This document shows, piece after piece, positions 15,210 to 23,332 of a stretch of 31,840 bases of DNA. The notes under the pieces were generated by a model. That model ran no database searches and was not told the DNA's origin. It saw nothing but the letters and a program-made list of their open reading frames with translations. The position numbers and the translations under genes are program-made. Source of the stretch: JANMAT01 sp031359995. GTDB lineage: Bacteria; Actinomycetota; Acidimicrobiia; Acidimicrobiales; Ilumatobacteraceae. Position 1 is the first letter of the stretch; every line of letters begins with the position of its first letter. Where the stretch lies: NCBI GenBank assembly GCA_031359995.1, contig JANMAT010000056.1, positions 1 to 31,840 on the forward strand, in the 5' to 3' direction.

Positions 15210-15977
15210 GTGAACCCGACCGCGGCCATCGACCTGAACGCCGACCTGGGGGAAGGGTTCGGGCTCTGGACCATGGGCGACGACGACGCCCTGCTCGACG
15301 TGGTCACCAGCGCCAACGTCGCCTGCGGCTTCCACGCCGGCGACCCGGCCATCATGCGCCGCACGTGCGCGCGGGCGGCCGAGCGCGGCGTGGTGATCGG
15401 CGCCCACGTCTCCTACCGCGATCTGGTCGGCTTCGGGCGCCGCGACGTGGAGATCGCACCCGACGATCTGGAGGCCGACGTGCTCTACCAGCTCGGCGCG
15501 CTCGACGCCTGCTGCCGGGCCGTCGGCACCAGGGTGCGCTACGTGAAGCCGCATGGCGCGCTGTACAACCGCGGTCACCACGACGATGCCCAAGCCGGCG
15601 CCGTGGTGCGGGCCATCGTGGCCTTCCGGGGCGACGTGGCCCTGCTCGGCGCGCCCGGTTCACGGTTGGTCGCGCTGGCCCAGGGGGCCGGCCTGGTCAC
15701 GGTGGCCGAGGGCTTCGCCGACCGGGCCTACCGGGCCGACGGCACCCTGGTGCCGCGAACCGAACCGGGCGCGGTGCACCACGCGGTCGCCACGGTCGCG
15801 GCCCAAGCGCTATCCCTCGCGGTGGACGGCACCGCGCGCACACTCGAAGGTGCCTCGGTGGCCGTGCCCGTGCGGTCGTTGTGCGTGCACGGCGACTCGC
15901 CCGGCGCGGTGGCCATGGCCCGTGCCGTACGGGCCGCCCTCGCCGACGCGGGCGTGCGCGTGGCGCCGTTCCGGTGA
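15210..15977 (+). CDS. pxpA: 5-oxoprolinase subunit A (LamB/YcsF family)
   Basis: Subunit A of the bacterial ATP-dependent 5-oxoprolinase, which with PxpB and PxpC opens 5-oxoproline (pyroglutamate) to glutamate in the cytosol. The 255-residue protein shows the LamB/YcsF signatures IDLNADLGEGFG (7-18), SANVACGFHAGDP (34-46), GVVIGAHVSYRDL, VKPHGALYN and VCVHGDSP-like SLCVHGDSPGA near the end. The start is the GTG at 15210. The stop overlaps the pxpB start by 4 bp (GTGA). It heads a plus-strand run that continues to selB. Confidence 0.93.
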   Translation: MNPTAAIDLNADLGEGFGLWTMGDDDALLDVVTSANVACGFHAGDPAIMRRTCARAAERGVVIGAHVSYRDLVGFGRRDVEIAPDDLEADVLYQLGALDACCRAVGTRVRYVKPHGALYNRGHHDDAQAGAVVRAIVAFRGDVALLGAPGSRLVALAQGAGLVTVAEGFADRAYRADGTLVPRTEPGAVHHAVATVAAQALSLAVDGTARTLEGASVAVPVRSLCVHGDSPGAVAMARAVRAALADAGVRVAPFR

Positions 15978-16594
15978 GCGTGCGGCTGCTGCCCTACGGC
16001 GACGACGCCGCGCTCGTGGAGCTCGACGACCTCGCCGCGGTGCTCGGCTACCACCGTGCGCTCGCCGCCGCCGCGCTGCCGGGCGTGACCGAGCTCGTGC
16101 CCGCGGCGCGCACGGTTCTGGTGCGCTTCGACCAGGCTCGCACCACGGTCACCGCGCTGCGTGCCGCGCTGGCGGCCATCGAGCCGACTCCGGCCACCAC
16201 GGACACCGGACCGCTGGTGACGATCGACGTCGTGTACGACGGTGCCGACCTGGCCGCGGTGGCCATCGAGCTCGACACCGACCCGACCGAGGTCGTGGCC
16301 CGCCACACGTCGCCCACCTACACGGTGGCGTTCTGCGGGTTCACGCCCGGCTTCGGCTACCTCGTGGGCGGCGATGCGCTCCTGCGGGTGCCCCGCCTGG
16401 CCACGCCCCGGCCGCGCGTGCCCGCCGGTTCGGTGGCGGTGGCCGACGGGTTCAGCGCGGTCTACCCCACGGCCACGCCGGGCGGGTGGCGCCTGCTCGG
16501 GCGCACGGACCAGGCCATGTGGGACCCCACCCGCCAGCCGCCGGCGATCCTGGCACCAGGCACGCGGGTGCGCTTCCGGGCGGCGTCGTCATGA
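15974..16594 (+). CDS. pxpB: 5-oxoprolinase subunit B (KipI / allophanate hydrolase subunit 1 family)
   Basis: A 206-residue protein of the PxpB/KipI family, partner of PxpC in the 5-oxoprolinase complex. It begins VSVRLLPYGDDAALVELDD and has the conserved block AFCGFTPGFGYLVGG, PRPRVPAGSVAVAD, YPTATPGGWRLLGRT. The start is the GTG at 15974 overlapping the pxpA stop; a second in-frame GTG at 15980 is possible. The stop overlaps the ATG of pxpC by 4 bp (ATGA). Older annotations would call this an allophanate hydrolase subunit, but the pxpA neighbour argues for oxoprolinase. Confidence 0.92.
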   Translation: MSVRLLPYGDDAALVELDDLAAVLGYHRALAAAALPGVTELVPAARTVLVRFDQARTTVTALRAALAAIEPTPATTDTGPLVTIDVVYDGADLAAVAIELDTDPTEVVARHTSPTYTVAFCGFTPGFGYLVGGDALLRVPRLATPRPRVPAGSVAVADGFSAVYPTATPGGWRLLGRTDQAMWDPTRQPPAILAPGTRVRFRAASS

Positions 16595-17454
16595 TCGAGA
16601 TCGTCGCCACCGGACCGCTCACCACCGTGCAGGACGAGGGTCGCCCCGGTTGGGCCGCGGTGGGCGTCAGCCGATCAGGCGTCGCCGACCGAGCCAGCGC
16701 GGCGCTGGCCAACCGGCTCGTGGGCAACGACGCCGACGCCGCCGTGCTCGAGGTGACGCTCGGCGGGTTGCACCTGCGCGTCGACGTGCCCACGCTGGTG
16801 GCGCTGGCCGGCGCGACGTGCCCGGCCACGGTCGACGGGCACGGCGTGGCCATGGCCGCGCCGGTGCACGTGCCCCGCGGCGGCGTGCTCCGCCTGGGCG
16901 CGCCACGCACCGGGCTGCGCACGTACGTGGCCGTGCGGGGCGGCATCGTGGTGCCTCCCGTCCTCGGTTCCCGGGCCACCGACGTGCTCACCGGTGTCGG
17001 CCCGCCTGCACTGCGCGCCGGCGACGTGGTGCCCGTGGGCACCAGCACCGCGGCGGTGCCCGGTGTCGATCAGGCGCCGGTGCGCGAGCCTGAGCGACCG
17101 GCCGTGCTCACGCTGCGGCCCGGGCCCCGCGCCGACTGGTTCGCCGGCGACGTGCTGGGCGCGCTGGCGAGCGCTTCCTACACCGTGGGCACCGCGTCGA
17201 ACCGGACGGCGCTGCGGCTCCACGGTCCGGGTCTGACCCGCGCCCACGATCGCGAGCTGCCGAGCGAAGGTCTCGTTCCCGGTGCCGTGCAGGTGCCGCC
17301 CGACGGTCGGCCCGTCGTGTTCCTACGCGACCACCCGGTCACCGGCGGCTACCCCGTCGTGGCCGTGGTCACCGCGGCCGGCCTGGACGTCGCCGCCCAG
17401 CTGCGCCCCGGCGACCACGTCCGCTTCCGGCTCGGGCGTACGATCGCGCCGTGA
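16591..17454 (+). CDS. pxpC: 5-oxoprolinase subunit C (biotin-dependent carboxyltransferase-like)
   Basis: PxpC, 287 residues, begins MIEIVATGPLTTVQDEGRPG, a hallmark of the family, followed by SRSGVADRASAALANRLVGN, YVAVRGGI and, near the end, LPSEGLVPGAVQVPPDG and DHPVTGGYPV. It forms the ATP-dependent ring-opening unit with PxpB. The start ATG at 16591 overlaps the pxpB stop, and its own stop overlaps the GTG of the next reading frame (17451), so the coupling pattern continues past the complex. Confidence 0.92.
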   Translation: MIEIVATGPLTTVQDEGRPGWAAVGVSRSGVADRASAALANRLVGNDADAAVLEVTLGGLHLRVDVPTLVALAGATCPATVDGHGVAMAAPVHVPRGGVLRLGAPRTGLRTYVAVRGGIVVPPVLGSRATDVLTGVGPPALRAGDVVPVGTSTAAVPGVDQAPVREPERPAVLTLRPGPRADWFAGDVLGALASASYTVGTASNRTALRLHGPGLTRAHDRELPSEGLVPGAVQVPPDGRPVVFLRDHPVTGGYPVVAVVTAAGLDVAAQLRPGDHVRFRLGRTIAP

Positions 17455-17789
17455 CCACGCACCACCTGGCCCAGCTGAACGTGGGGCGCCTGCGGGCGGC
17501 CGCCGACTCGCCCGTCGTGGCCGACTTCGTGTAGCGCAGCGATCACACCTCGTTCCTACGCCGCCGGCGCCAGTGGTTCGAGAAGACCGATCTTCCGCCG
17601 GTCACCATGTGGTGGGTGCCCGCGGGGCACGTCCCCACGGTGGCCGAGGCGCTGGCGCGCATGGAGCACCTGAAGGCGAACAGGCCGAGCCCGGACGCGT
17701 TCAGCTTCCGACAGCCCTACGCGCCGCCCGGCGGCGACGGCACCGGGCGCACCTGGCCCGCCGACGATCGCGACGCCTGCCCGGCCTGA
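17451..17789 (+). pseudogene. DUF3291 gene remnant with in-frame internal deletion and TAG
   Basis: The GTG at 17451 overlaps the pxpC stop by 4 bp and opens with HHLAQLNVGRLRAAAD and VVADFV, the N-terminus of DUF3291 proteins. A TAG follows at 17532-17534. In the same frame the C-terminal part continues as RSDHTSFLRRRRQWFE, MWWVPAGHVPTVAEAL and FSFRQPYAPP, to a TGA at 17787-17789. From memory of the family, about 50-55 central residues are missing (the stretch with SPGFVWRL and the NLSVWES-like strand), and the junction lies at two FV segments, with TAG where TAC or TAT (Tyr of FVYRS) is expected. Either the gene is dead or the assembly lost a piece. The function of the intact family is unknown. 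Confidence 0.8.
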
Positions 17790-17792
17790 CGG

Positions 17793-17804
17793 TACGGTCC
17801 GGGT
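17793..17804 (+). promoter_or_regulatory. Leaderless-type -10 box for the CoA-transferase/sel genes
   Basis: TACGGT (17793-17798) is followed by 6 nt and the GTG at 17805. It would give the CoA-transferase-selA-selB unit its own promoter inside the larger gene run. Confidence 0.4.
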
Positions 17805-19031
17805 GTGAGCGACGACACCACCCTCATGCAGCCCGTCCTCGCCGGCGTGCGCGTGGTCGACATGACGCAGTACCTGGCCGGGCCCACCGTGACGCGCCTC
17901 ATGGCCGAGCTGGGTGCCGACATCGTGAAGATCGAGCAGGCGCCCCACGGCGACCCCACGCGCACGCTCGCCGTGGTGAAGAACGGCCGCAGCGGCTACT
18001 TCGTGCAGCAGAACCGCGGCAAGAAGAGCGTGTGCATCGACTTCGATCACCCCGAGGGCCGGGCCGCGCTCGACGCGCTCATCGACCGCGCCGACGTGCT
18101 CGTCGAGAACTACGGGCCCGGCGTGCTGGAAAGGCGCGGCCTCGACTACGACTCGCTGAAGGCCACGCACCCGCGTCTGGTGATGGCGTCCATCTCGGGC
18201 TTCGGCCGCAAGGGACCGTCCAGCCACAAGACGGCGTTCGACCTGATCGCCCAGGCCCAGTCGGGCCTCATGCACCTCACCGGCCCGGCCGACGGCCCGC
18301 CCATGTTCGTGGGCACGTCCATCGCCGACGTGAGCGCCGGTGTGCACGCCCTCACCGGCATCGGCCTGGCCCTGTTCCAGCGCGAACGCACCGGGCGGGG
18401 CCAGCACGTCGACATCGCCATGATCGACGCCCTCTTCCACGCCCACGAGATCGCCGTGCAGGGGCCGGTGCTCACCGACATGAAGTTCCGCCCGAAGCGC
18501 AACGGTTCGCGCTCGCGCCTGTCGGCGCCGATGGGCGTGTTCCAGGGCCCTCAGGGCTACATCGTGCTGCAGGTCATGCAGGGCCAGTGGGCCGGCATGT
18601 GCCGGGCCATGGGCCGTCCCGACCTGATCGACGACGAGCGGTTCGACAACGTGGCCGTGCGCCAGCGCAACCGCGACGAGCTCAACGCCATCATCGACGG
18701 GTGGACGGTCACGTTCGCGACGGACGCCGAGCTGCTCGCCGTGCTCGAAGCCGAACGCGTGCCGTGCGCGCCGGTGATCGAACCGATCGACGCCATCGGC
18801 AACGAGTACTTCGAGACCCGCCGCATGGTGCGCACCGTGCCCGACCCGGTGCTCGGCACCATCACCATCCCGGGCAACCCGCTGCGCTTGTCCGAGCAGC
18901 CCGGCGACCTCGATCTCATCGCGCCGCTGCTCGGCCAGCACAACGTCGAGGTGCTCACCGAGGTCGGCTTCAGCGCCGAACGCATCGCCGCCATGACCGA
19001 CGCCGGCGTGCTGCGCAGCGGCGATCGATGA
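17805..19031 (+). CDS. CaiB/BaiF (family III) CoA-transferase
   Basis: A 408-residue family III CoA-transferase. It shows VLAGVRVVDMTQYLAGP, LGADIVKIEQ, NRGKKSVCIDF, VLVENYGPGVLERRGL and SHKTAFDLIAQAQSGLM, with D146 the expected catalytic aspartate, then GTSIADVSAG and GRGQHVDIAMIDA. Substrate unknown; it is no close copy of the gene at 13958-15166. The GTG start at 17805 follows the broken DUF3291 frame by 15 bp. Its stop overlaps the selA ATG by 4 bp (ATGA), so its translation is tied to selenocysteine synthesis genes. A functional link is not obvious; it may be hitch-hiking or may serve a selenium-dependent pathway elsewhere. Confidence 0.92.
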   Translation: MSDDTTLMQPVLAGVRVVDMTQYLAGPTVTRLMAELGADIVKIEQAPHGDPTRTLAVVKNGRSGYFVQQNRGKKSVCIDFDHPEGRAALDALIDRADVLVENYGPGVLERRGLDYDSLKATHPRLVMASISGFGRKGPSSHKTAFDLIAQAQSGLMHLTGPADGPPMFVGTSIADVSAGVHALTGIGLALFQRERTGRGQHVDIAMIDALFHAHEIAVQGPVLTDMKFRPKRNGSRSRLSAPMGVFQGPQGYIVLQVMQGQWAGMCRAMGRPDLIDDERFDNVAVRQRNRDELNAIIDGWTVTFATDAELLAVLEAERVPCAPVIEPIDAIGNEYFETRRMVRTVPDPVLGTITIPGNPLRLSEQPGDLDLIAPLLGQHNVEVLTEVGFSAERIAAMTDAGVLRSGDR

Positions 19032-20314
19032 GCGACGACCGCGGCCGGGCGACGCGGCCGCCGTCGGTGGACGCGCTGGCCCGCTCGCTGGCCCACACCG
19101 GCCTGCCCCACCCGCTGCTCGTGGACGCGGCCCGCGCCGCCATCGCCGCCGGCGACCCGGCCGGCGCGGCGCGTGAGGCCGACGCGCTGGCGCTGGCGCT
19201 GTTGCAGCCGGTGGTGAACGCCACCGGCGTGCTGCTGCACACGAACCTGGGCCGGGCCCCGCTGGCGGTCACGCAGTCGGCGTCCTACGCCAACCTGGAG
19301 CTCGACCTGGCGTCGGGCAAGCGCGGGTCGCGCTCGGCCCACGTGGCCCGGCTGCTGGCCCGCCTGTGCGGGGCCGAGGCCGGCCTGGTGGTGAACAACA
19401 ACGCGGCGGCTGTGCTGCTCGTGCTGGCGGCGCTGGCCGCCGGGCGCGAGGTCGTGGTGAGCCGGGGCGAGGCGGTGGAGATCGGCGGCGGGTTCCGCGT
19501 GCCCGACGTGATGGCGCAATCGGGCGCCCGCCTCATCGACGTGGGCACCACGAACCGAACCCGCCTGGCCGACTACGAGCGGGCCCTGGCCCGACCGCAG
19601 GCCGACGTGGCCATCGTGTTGAAGGTGCACCCGTCGAACTACGAGGTGGTCGGCTTCACCGAATCGGTCGAGGTCGGCCCCCTGGCCGGCCTGGGCATGC
19701 CCGTGGTGGCCGACATCGGCTCCGGCCTGGTGGACGCCGCCTGCCCGTGGCTGGCCGACGGGCCCCCTGCCTGGGTGGCGGGCGAGCCGGCGGCGCGCCA
19801 GACGCTGGCCGCCGGCGCCGGCCTGGTGACCTTCAGCGGCGACAAGCTCTTCGGCGGCCCCCAGGCCGGCATCATCGTAGGCCGCGCCGACCTGGTGGCG
19901 GCGTGCGCCACGCACCCGCTGGCCCGGGCCCTGCGGCCCGGCGGCCTGGTGCTGCACGCCCTGCAGGAGGTCACGCTGGCCTACCTGCGCCGGGCCGGCA
20001 ACGCCATCCCCTTCTGGGCCATGGCGTCCACACCGGTGGCCGAGCTGCGGGCGCGGGCCGAGGCCATCGCCGCCCAGCTCGACGGGCGTGTGCGGGCCGA
20101 GGCCATGGAGGCCCTGCCCGGCGCTGGCTCGCTGCCGGGTGTGACCATGCCGTCGTACGGCCTGGCGCTGGCCGGCGACCACGCCGAGGTCCTGCGGGCC
20201 CGCCGGCCCCCGATCGTGGGCCGCGTGCGCGACGACCGCACGTTCCTGGACCTGCGCACCGTCGACCCCGGCGACGACCAGACCCTGGCCGCCGCTCTCG
20301 CCACGCTGGCCTGA
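19028..20314 (+). CDS. selA: L-seryl-tRNA(Sec) selenium transferase
   Basis: PLP enzyme that converts Ser-tRNA(Sec) to Sec-tRNA(Sec) using selenophosphate. The 428-residue protein has the N-terminal helical region (PSVDALARSLAHTGLPH), then LQPVVNATGVLLHTNLGRAP, the SelA signature, NNNAAAVLLVLAALAAGREV, VSRGEAVEIGGGFRVPDVM, VGTTNRTRL, ADIGSGL and TFSGDKLFGGPQAGI, with K273 as the PLP lysine. Slightly shorter than E. coli SelA but complete. The ATG at 19028 overlaps the upstream CoA-transferase stop; a longer reading upstream in this frame is a shadow. selB follows after 26 bp. Confidence 0.95.
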   Translation: MSDDRGRATRPPSVDALARSLAHTGLPHPLLVDAARAAIAAGDPAGAAREADALALALLQPVVNATGVLLHTNLGRAPLAVTQSASYANLELDLASGKRGSRSAHVARLLARLCGAEAGLVVNNNAAAVLLVLAALAAGREVVVSRGEAVEIGGGFRVPDVMAQSGARLIDVGTTNRTRLADYERALARPQADVAIVLKVHPSNYEVVGFTESVEVGPLAGLGMPVVADIGSGLVDAACPWLADGPPAWVAGEPAARQTLAAGAGLVTFSGDKLFGGPQAGIIVGRADLVAACATHPLARALRPGGLVLHALQEVTLAYLRRAGNAIPFWAMASTPVAELRARAEAIAAQLDGRVRAEAMEALPGAGSLPGVTMPSYGLALAGDHAEVLRARRPPIVGRVRDDRTFLDLRTVDPGDDQTLAAALATLA

Positions 20315-20340
20315 CCGGGCCGACGCGCGACACTCGCACC

Positions 20341-22062
20341 GTGCACGTCGTCGCCACCGCCGGTCATGTGGACCACGGCAAGTCGAGCCTCGTGCTGGCG
20401 CTGACGGGCACCGACCCCGACCGTTTCGCCGAGGAGAAGCGGCGCGGCCTCACCATCGACCTCGGCTTCGCCCACGCCGCGCTCCCCAGCGGCGCCGGCA
20501 TCAGCTTCATCGACGTGCCCGGCCACGTGCGCTTCCTGAAGAACATGCTGGCCGGCGTCGGCGCGGTGGACGCCTGCGTGTTCGTGGTGGCCGCCACCGA
20601 GGGATGGAAGCCCCAGAGCGAGGAGCACCTGCGCATCCTCGAGCTGCTCGGCGTGCGCCACGGCATCGTCGCGCTCACCAAGGTCGACCTCGTCGACGAC
20701 GAGTGGCGCGAGCTGGCCACCATGGAGGTGGCCGACCACGTGAGCGGCACCTTCCTGGACGGCGCCCCGATCGTGCCGGTGGCCGCCACCGCCGGTCTCG
20801 GTCTGGCCGAGCTGCGCGCCGCCCTCGACGACCTGCTGGTGGCCACGCCGACGGCGACCGACCGGGGCCGGGCCCGCCTGTGGGTCGACCGCGTGTTCGC
20901 GGCCAGGGGCGCCGGCACCGTGGTCACCGGCACGCTGGCCACCGGCCCGCTGGCCGTGGGCGACCAGGTGGTGGTGGGCCCCCAGCTGCGCCCGGCCCGC
21001 ATCCGGGCCATCCAGTCGCTCGGCCAGCAGCACGAGCTGATCGGCCCGGGCCACCGCGTGGCCCTGAACCTGAACGGGGTGGAGCACACCGATGTGGTGC
21101 GCGGCGACGCCGTGGTGCGACCCGGCCGATGGCGACACACGCAACGGCTCGACGCCGACCTGCACGTGCTGGCCGCGCTCGACCACGAGGTGACGCGCCG
21201 CGGCGCCTACGTGGCCTACATCGGCTCAGGCGAGCACACGGCGCGGGTGCGGGTGCTGGGCGACGCCGCCATCGTGCCGGGCGACACCGGCATGGTGCGG
21301 CTGCACCTGGACACGCCGGTGCCGCTGCTGCCGGGCGACCGCTACGTGCTGCGCGAGTCGGGCCGGTCCGAGACGGTGGGCGGGGGCGAGGTGCTCGACG
21401 TGGCGCCGGTGCGGCCGGCGTCGAAGGCCCGGCCCGATCGCCGCGTGGAGCGCGTGGTGGCCGAGCGGGGTTGGGTGACGGTGGACGAGCTCGAGCTGCT
21501 CACCGGCGAGCGCCACGAGCCGGTCGTGGGTCCGTGGGTCGTGGCCGCCGGCCTGGTGGACGCCACAGCCGAGCGCGTGCGCCAGCGCGTGGCCGACGCC
21601 GGCGAGCTCGGGCTCGACGTCGCCGCGCTGGACGACCGGGAGCGGGCGGTGCTGGCCACGTTGGCCGACATCGAGCAGGTCGGCGGCCGGGCCCGCCCGG
21701 CCGAGGTGCGCGACACCCTGGCCGACCATCCGCTGCTCACCGCTCTGGCCGCCGAGCCGTTCGCCCCGCCCGGGGTCGACGGTGTCGACAAGGCGACGCT
21801 GCGCCAGCTGATCCACCGGGGCTTCGTGGTGGAGCGTGACGGCGTGCACTTCGCCGCGTCGGCGGTGGACCTGGCCGCCAGCACCGCGGCCGCGCTGCTG
21901 GTGGCCAAGCCCGACGGCTTCACCATGGCCGAGTTCCGCGACGCCATCGGCGCCACCCGCAAGCACGCCGTGCCGCTGGCCACCGAGCTCGACGCCCGCG
22001 GTGTCACCCGCCGCCGCGGCGACCTGCGCATCGCCGGCCCCCGGCTGCCTTCCGCGACCTGA
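20341..22062 (+). CDS. selB: Selenocysteine-specific elongation factor
   Basis: GTPase that brings Sec-tRNA(Sec) to the ribosome at UGA codons marked by a SECIS hairpin. The 573-residue protein begins VHVVATAGHVDHGKSSLV (P-loop 8-16), with RGLTIDLGFA (switch I, typical of SelB), DVPGH (58-62) and TKVD (113-116). EF-Tu-like domains II and III follow to about residue 345, then winged-helix repeats to the end (for example PDGFTMAEFRDAIGATRKHAVPL), which bind the SECIS RNA. The GTG at 20341 is chosen because the P-loop sits at its usual distance. No selC or selD is visible in the window. Confidence 0.95.
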   Translation: MHVVATAGHVDHGKSSLVLALTGTDPDRFAEEKRRGLTIDLGFAHAALPSGAGISFIDVPGHVRFLKNMLAGVGAVDACVFVVAATEGWKPQSEEHLRILELLGVRHGIVALTKVDLVDDEWRELATMEVADHVSGTFLDGAPIVPVAATAGLGLAELRAALDDLLVATPTATDRGRARLWVDRVFAARGAGTVVTGTLATGPLAVGDQVVVGPQLRPARIRAIQSLGQQHELIGPGHRVALNLNGVEHTDVVRGDAVVRPGRWRHTQRLDADLHVLAALDHEVTRRGAYVAYIGSGEHTARVRVLGDAAIVPGDTGMVRLHLDTPVPLLPGDRYVLRESGRSETVGGGEVLDVAPVRPASKARPDRRVERVVAERGWVTVDELELLTGERHEPVVGPWVVAAGLVDATAERVRQRVADAGELGLDVAALDDRERAVLATLADIEQVGGRARPAEVRDTLADHPLLTALAAEPFAPPGVDGVDKATLRQLIHRGFVVERDGVHFAASAVDLAASTAAALLVAKPDGFTMAEFRDAIGATRKHAVPLATELDARGVTRRRGDLRIAGPRLPSAT

Positions 22063-22088
22063 CGACCCACCGCCCGCTGCGCCCCGCC

Positions 22089-22135
22089 GCGCTGGGTCAC
22101 CGCGGCGCACCCCTGCGCTCCCGACCGACCCAACG
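22089..22135. repeat. 47-bp element, copy A
   Basis: First copy of a 47-bp unit starting gcgctgggtcaccgcggcg and ending gacccaacg, repeated at 22151 with one mismatch. Within it, gctgggtc pairs with gacccaac (7 of 8) and gcgca with tgcgc around a cccc loop, so it can form a two-tier hairpin. It lies just after selB. Confidence 0.7.
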
Positions 22136-22150
22136 CCACAAGAGCCCGAT

Positions 22151-22197
22151 GCGCTGGGTCACCGCGGCGCACCCCTGCGCTCCCGAACGACCCAACG
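22151..22197. repeat. 47-bp element, copy B
   Basis: Second copy, 62 bp from the first, differing by c to a at 22187. The 15 bp between the copies are unique. Two units are too few to call a CRISPR array and no cas gene is near. It may be a duplicated terminator or a small palindromic repeat element. Confidence 0.7.
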
Positions 22198-22204
22198 TCG
22201 GCCC

Positions 22205-22230
22205 GCCGGCCCGTCTGCGACCGGGCCGGC
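22205..22230. terminator. Strong hairpin between selB and the convergent gene
   Basis: Perfect 9-bp arms GCCGGCCCG (22205-22213) and CGGGCCGGC (22222-22230) around an 8-nt loop. It ends 4 bp before the stop of the minus-strand gene and lies 140 bp past selB, so it probably terminates both directions. Confidence 0.6.
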
Positions 22231-22234
22231 GATG

Positions 22235-23323
22235 TCAGCCGCCGGCGATCGTGGTGGGCAGCTCGGCGACCGACGAGCCGGTCGCGTCGGGCGAGCTGAC
22301 GGCAGGCTGCAGGTGGCTGCCCATCGCGGCGTGCCCGTCGGCGACCGACACCGGGCGGAGTCGCTCCACGGTCGCCAACAGGTCCTCGCCCGAGATGCCG
22401 ACGCCGATCGCCACCAGCACCGATCCGTCGCCCAGGTCGAGCACGACCATCCGGCGGTCCGGCGATCCGAGGCCCACCGCCGCCGCACCGTCCGAGCCGG
22501 TGGCCGCCACCGCGCCCCGGACCCGGACCGGCTCGAGGCCATACATGCGGGTCAGCACCGCTGCGTCGGCGCCGCCGCGCTCCACGGCCACGCTCAGCGA
22601 CGGCCCGCCTGGACTCGGCGACGGTGGCAGGAACGACATGACGGAGAACTCGGTCGGGAGTAGCTCCGCGCTCAGGCCACGGAACGTCTCGACGAACCCG
22701 GCCGGCGGGGCATCGATGCCGAGCGCGGGGTGCGCCGCATCGGCACCCGCGTCGAAGCGGAGGCGAGCGGCGACGTCCTGGGCGAAGCCGAGATCAGCCG
22801 CTCGCGCACCGCTCACGTCGATCCGGCACGGCACCGCTCCTTCCTTCCACGACAAGGTCGTGCTCGGGTCGGACACGAAGGCCCCGGTACCACCGCGCAC
22901 CGCCACCTGCTGGCGTTCGACTCCCTCTTCGACGCGCTGGGGGCACCCGACGGTGATCCAGGTGGTCGGCGCCGCCACCGAACGCAGCGCCAGGGACCAC
23001 GACCCGTCGTCGACCGGGACGGCACGCTCGCTCGCGTCGGCCAGCACCATCCCCGCCGGCGGTTCGTCGAGCACGAAATGAGGTCGGCCATCGCCGCTCG
23101 CCGTGGGGCCGGCCTCGCGGCGCACCAGGACAACACCGACCATCGCGCCGACCAGCAGCACGGCGGCAGCGACGAGCCACGGCCCGCGTCGGCGGTGACC
23201 GACGGACGGCTCGACCTCGTCGAGCAGCACGGCATCGGACTCGTCGGCGGCGACCGACAAGCGAGCGACGACGCCCGACCAGACGTCGTTCGACGGCGGG
23301 GGGACAGGCAGGTTGGGCAGCAC
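22235..23323 (-). CDS. Membrane-anchored protein of unknown function, N-terminus uncertain
   Basis: From the GTG at 23323 the protein has 362 residues: a short cytosolic part (NLPVPPPSNDVWSGVVARLS), one transmembrane helix at about 49-66 (PWLVAAAVLLVGAMVGVVLV) and an extracytoplasmic region of about 290 residues. That region contains two cysteines in the segments VGCPQR and VPCRID, possibly a disulfide, and ends AELPTTIAGG. The layout resembles anti-sigma-factor-like membrane proteins of actinobacteria, but I see no zinc-finger motif and cannot name a family. No Shine-Dalgarno or -10 box precedes the GTG, and the DNA directly upstream is the head-less WYL gene on the other strand, so the true 5' end may have been lost. 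Confidence 0.6.
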   Translation of the reverse strand: MLPNLPVPPPSNDVWSGVVARLSVAADESDAVLLDEVEPSVGHRRRGPWLVAAAVLLVGAMVGVVLVRREAGPTASGDGRPHFVLDEPPAGMVLADASERAVPVDDGSWSLALRSVAAPTTWITVGCPQRVEEGVERQQVAVRGGTGAFVSDPSTTLSWKEGAVPCRIDVSGARAADLGFAQDVAARLRFDAGADAAHPALGIDAPPAGFVETFRGLSAELLPTEFSVMSFLPPSPSPGGPSLSVAVERGGADAAVLTRMYGLEPVRVRGAVAATGSDGAAAVGLGSPDRRMVVLDLGDGSVLVAIGVGISGEDLLATVERLRPVSVADGHAAMGSHLQPAVSSPDATGSSVAELPTTIAGG

Positions 23324-23332
23324 GGCCCGCAG

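Noticed and set aside
14063..15973. Plus-strand extension upstream of pxpB
   Set aside because: It is the antisense of the CoA-transferase and an out-of-frame reading of pxpA; only the part from 15974 is PxpB.
15974..17454. Allophanate hydrolase (urea amidolyase) subunits
   Set aside because: pxpA lies directly upstream and no urea carboxylase or amidase domain is present, so 5-oxoprolinase is the better reading.
17532..17534. TAG in the DUF3291 frame as a recoded selenocysteine or pyrrolysine codon, given selAB nearby
   Set aside because: The family has a tyrosine there, not Cys/Sec; a central block of the protein is missing; no pyl genes or CUA tRNA are visible. UAG-decoding tRNA(Sec) is known in a few actinobacteria, so finding such a tRNA would reopen this.
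22089..22197. CRISPR array
   Set aside because: Only two 47-bp copies with a single 15-bp spacer and no cas genes.
22063..22234. selC (tRNA-Sec) downstream of selB
   Set aside because: No long variable arm, TCA anticodon loop or GGTTCGA-type T-loop could be found; the repeats fold differently.
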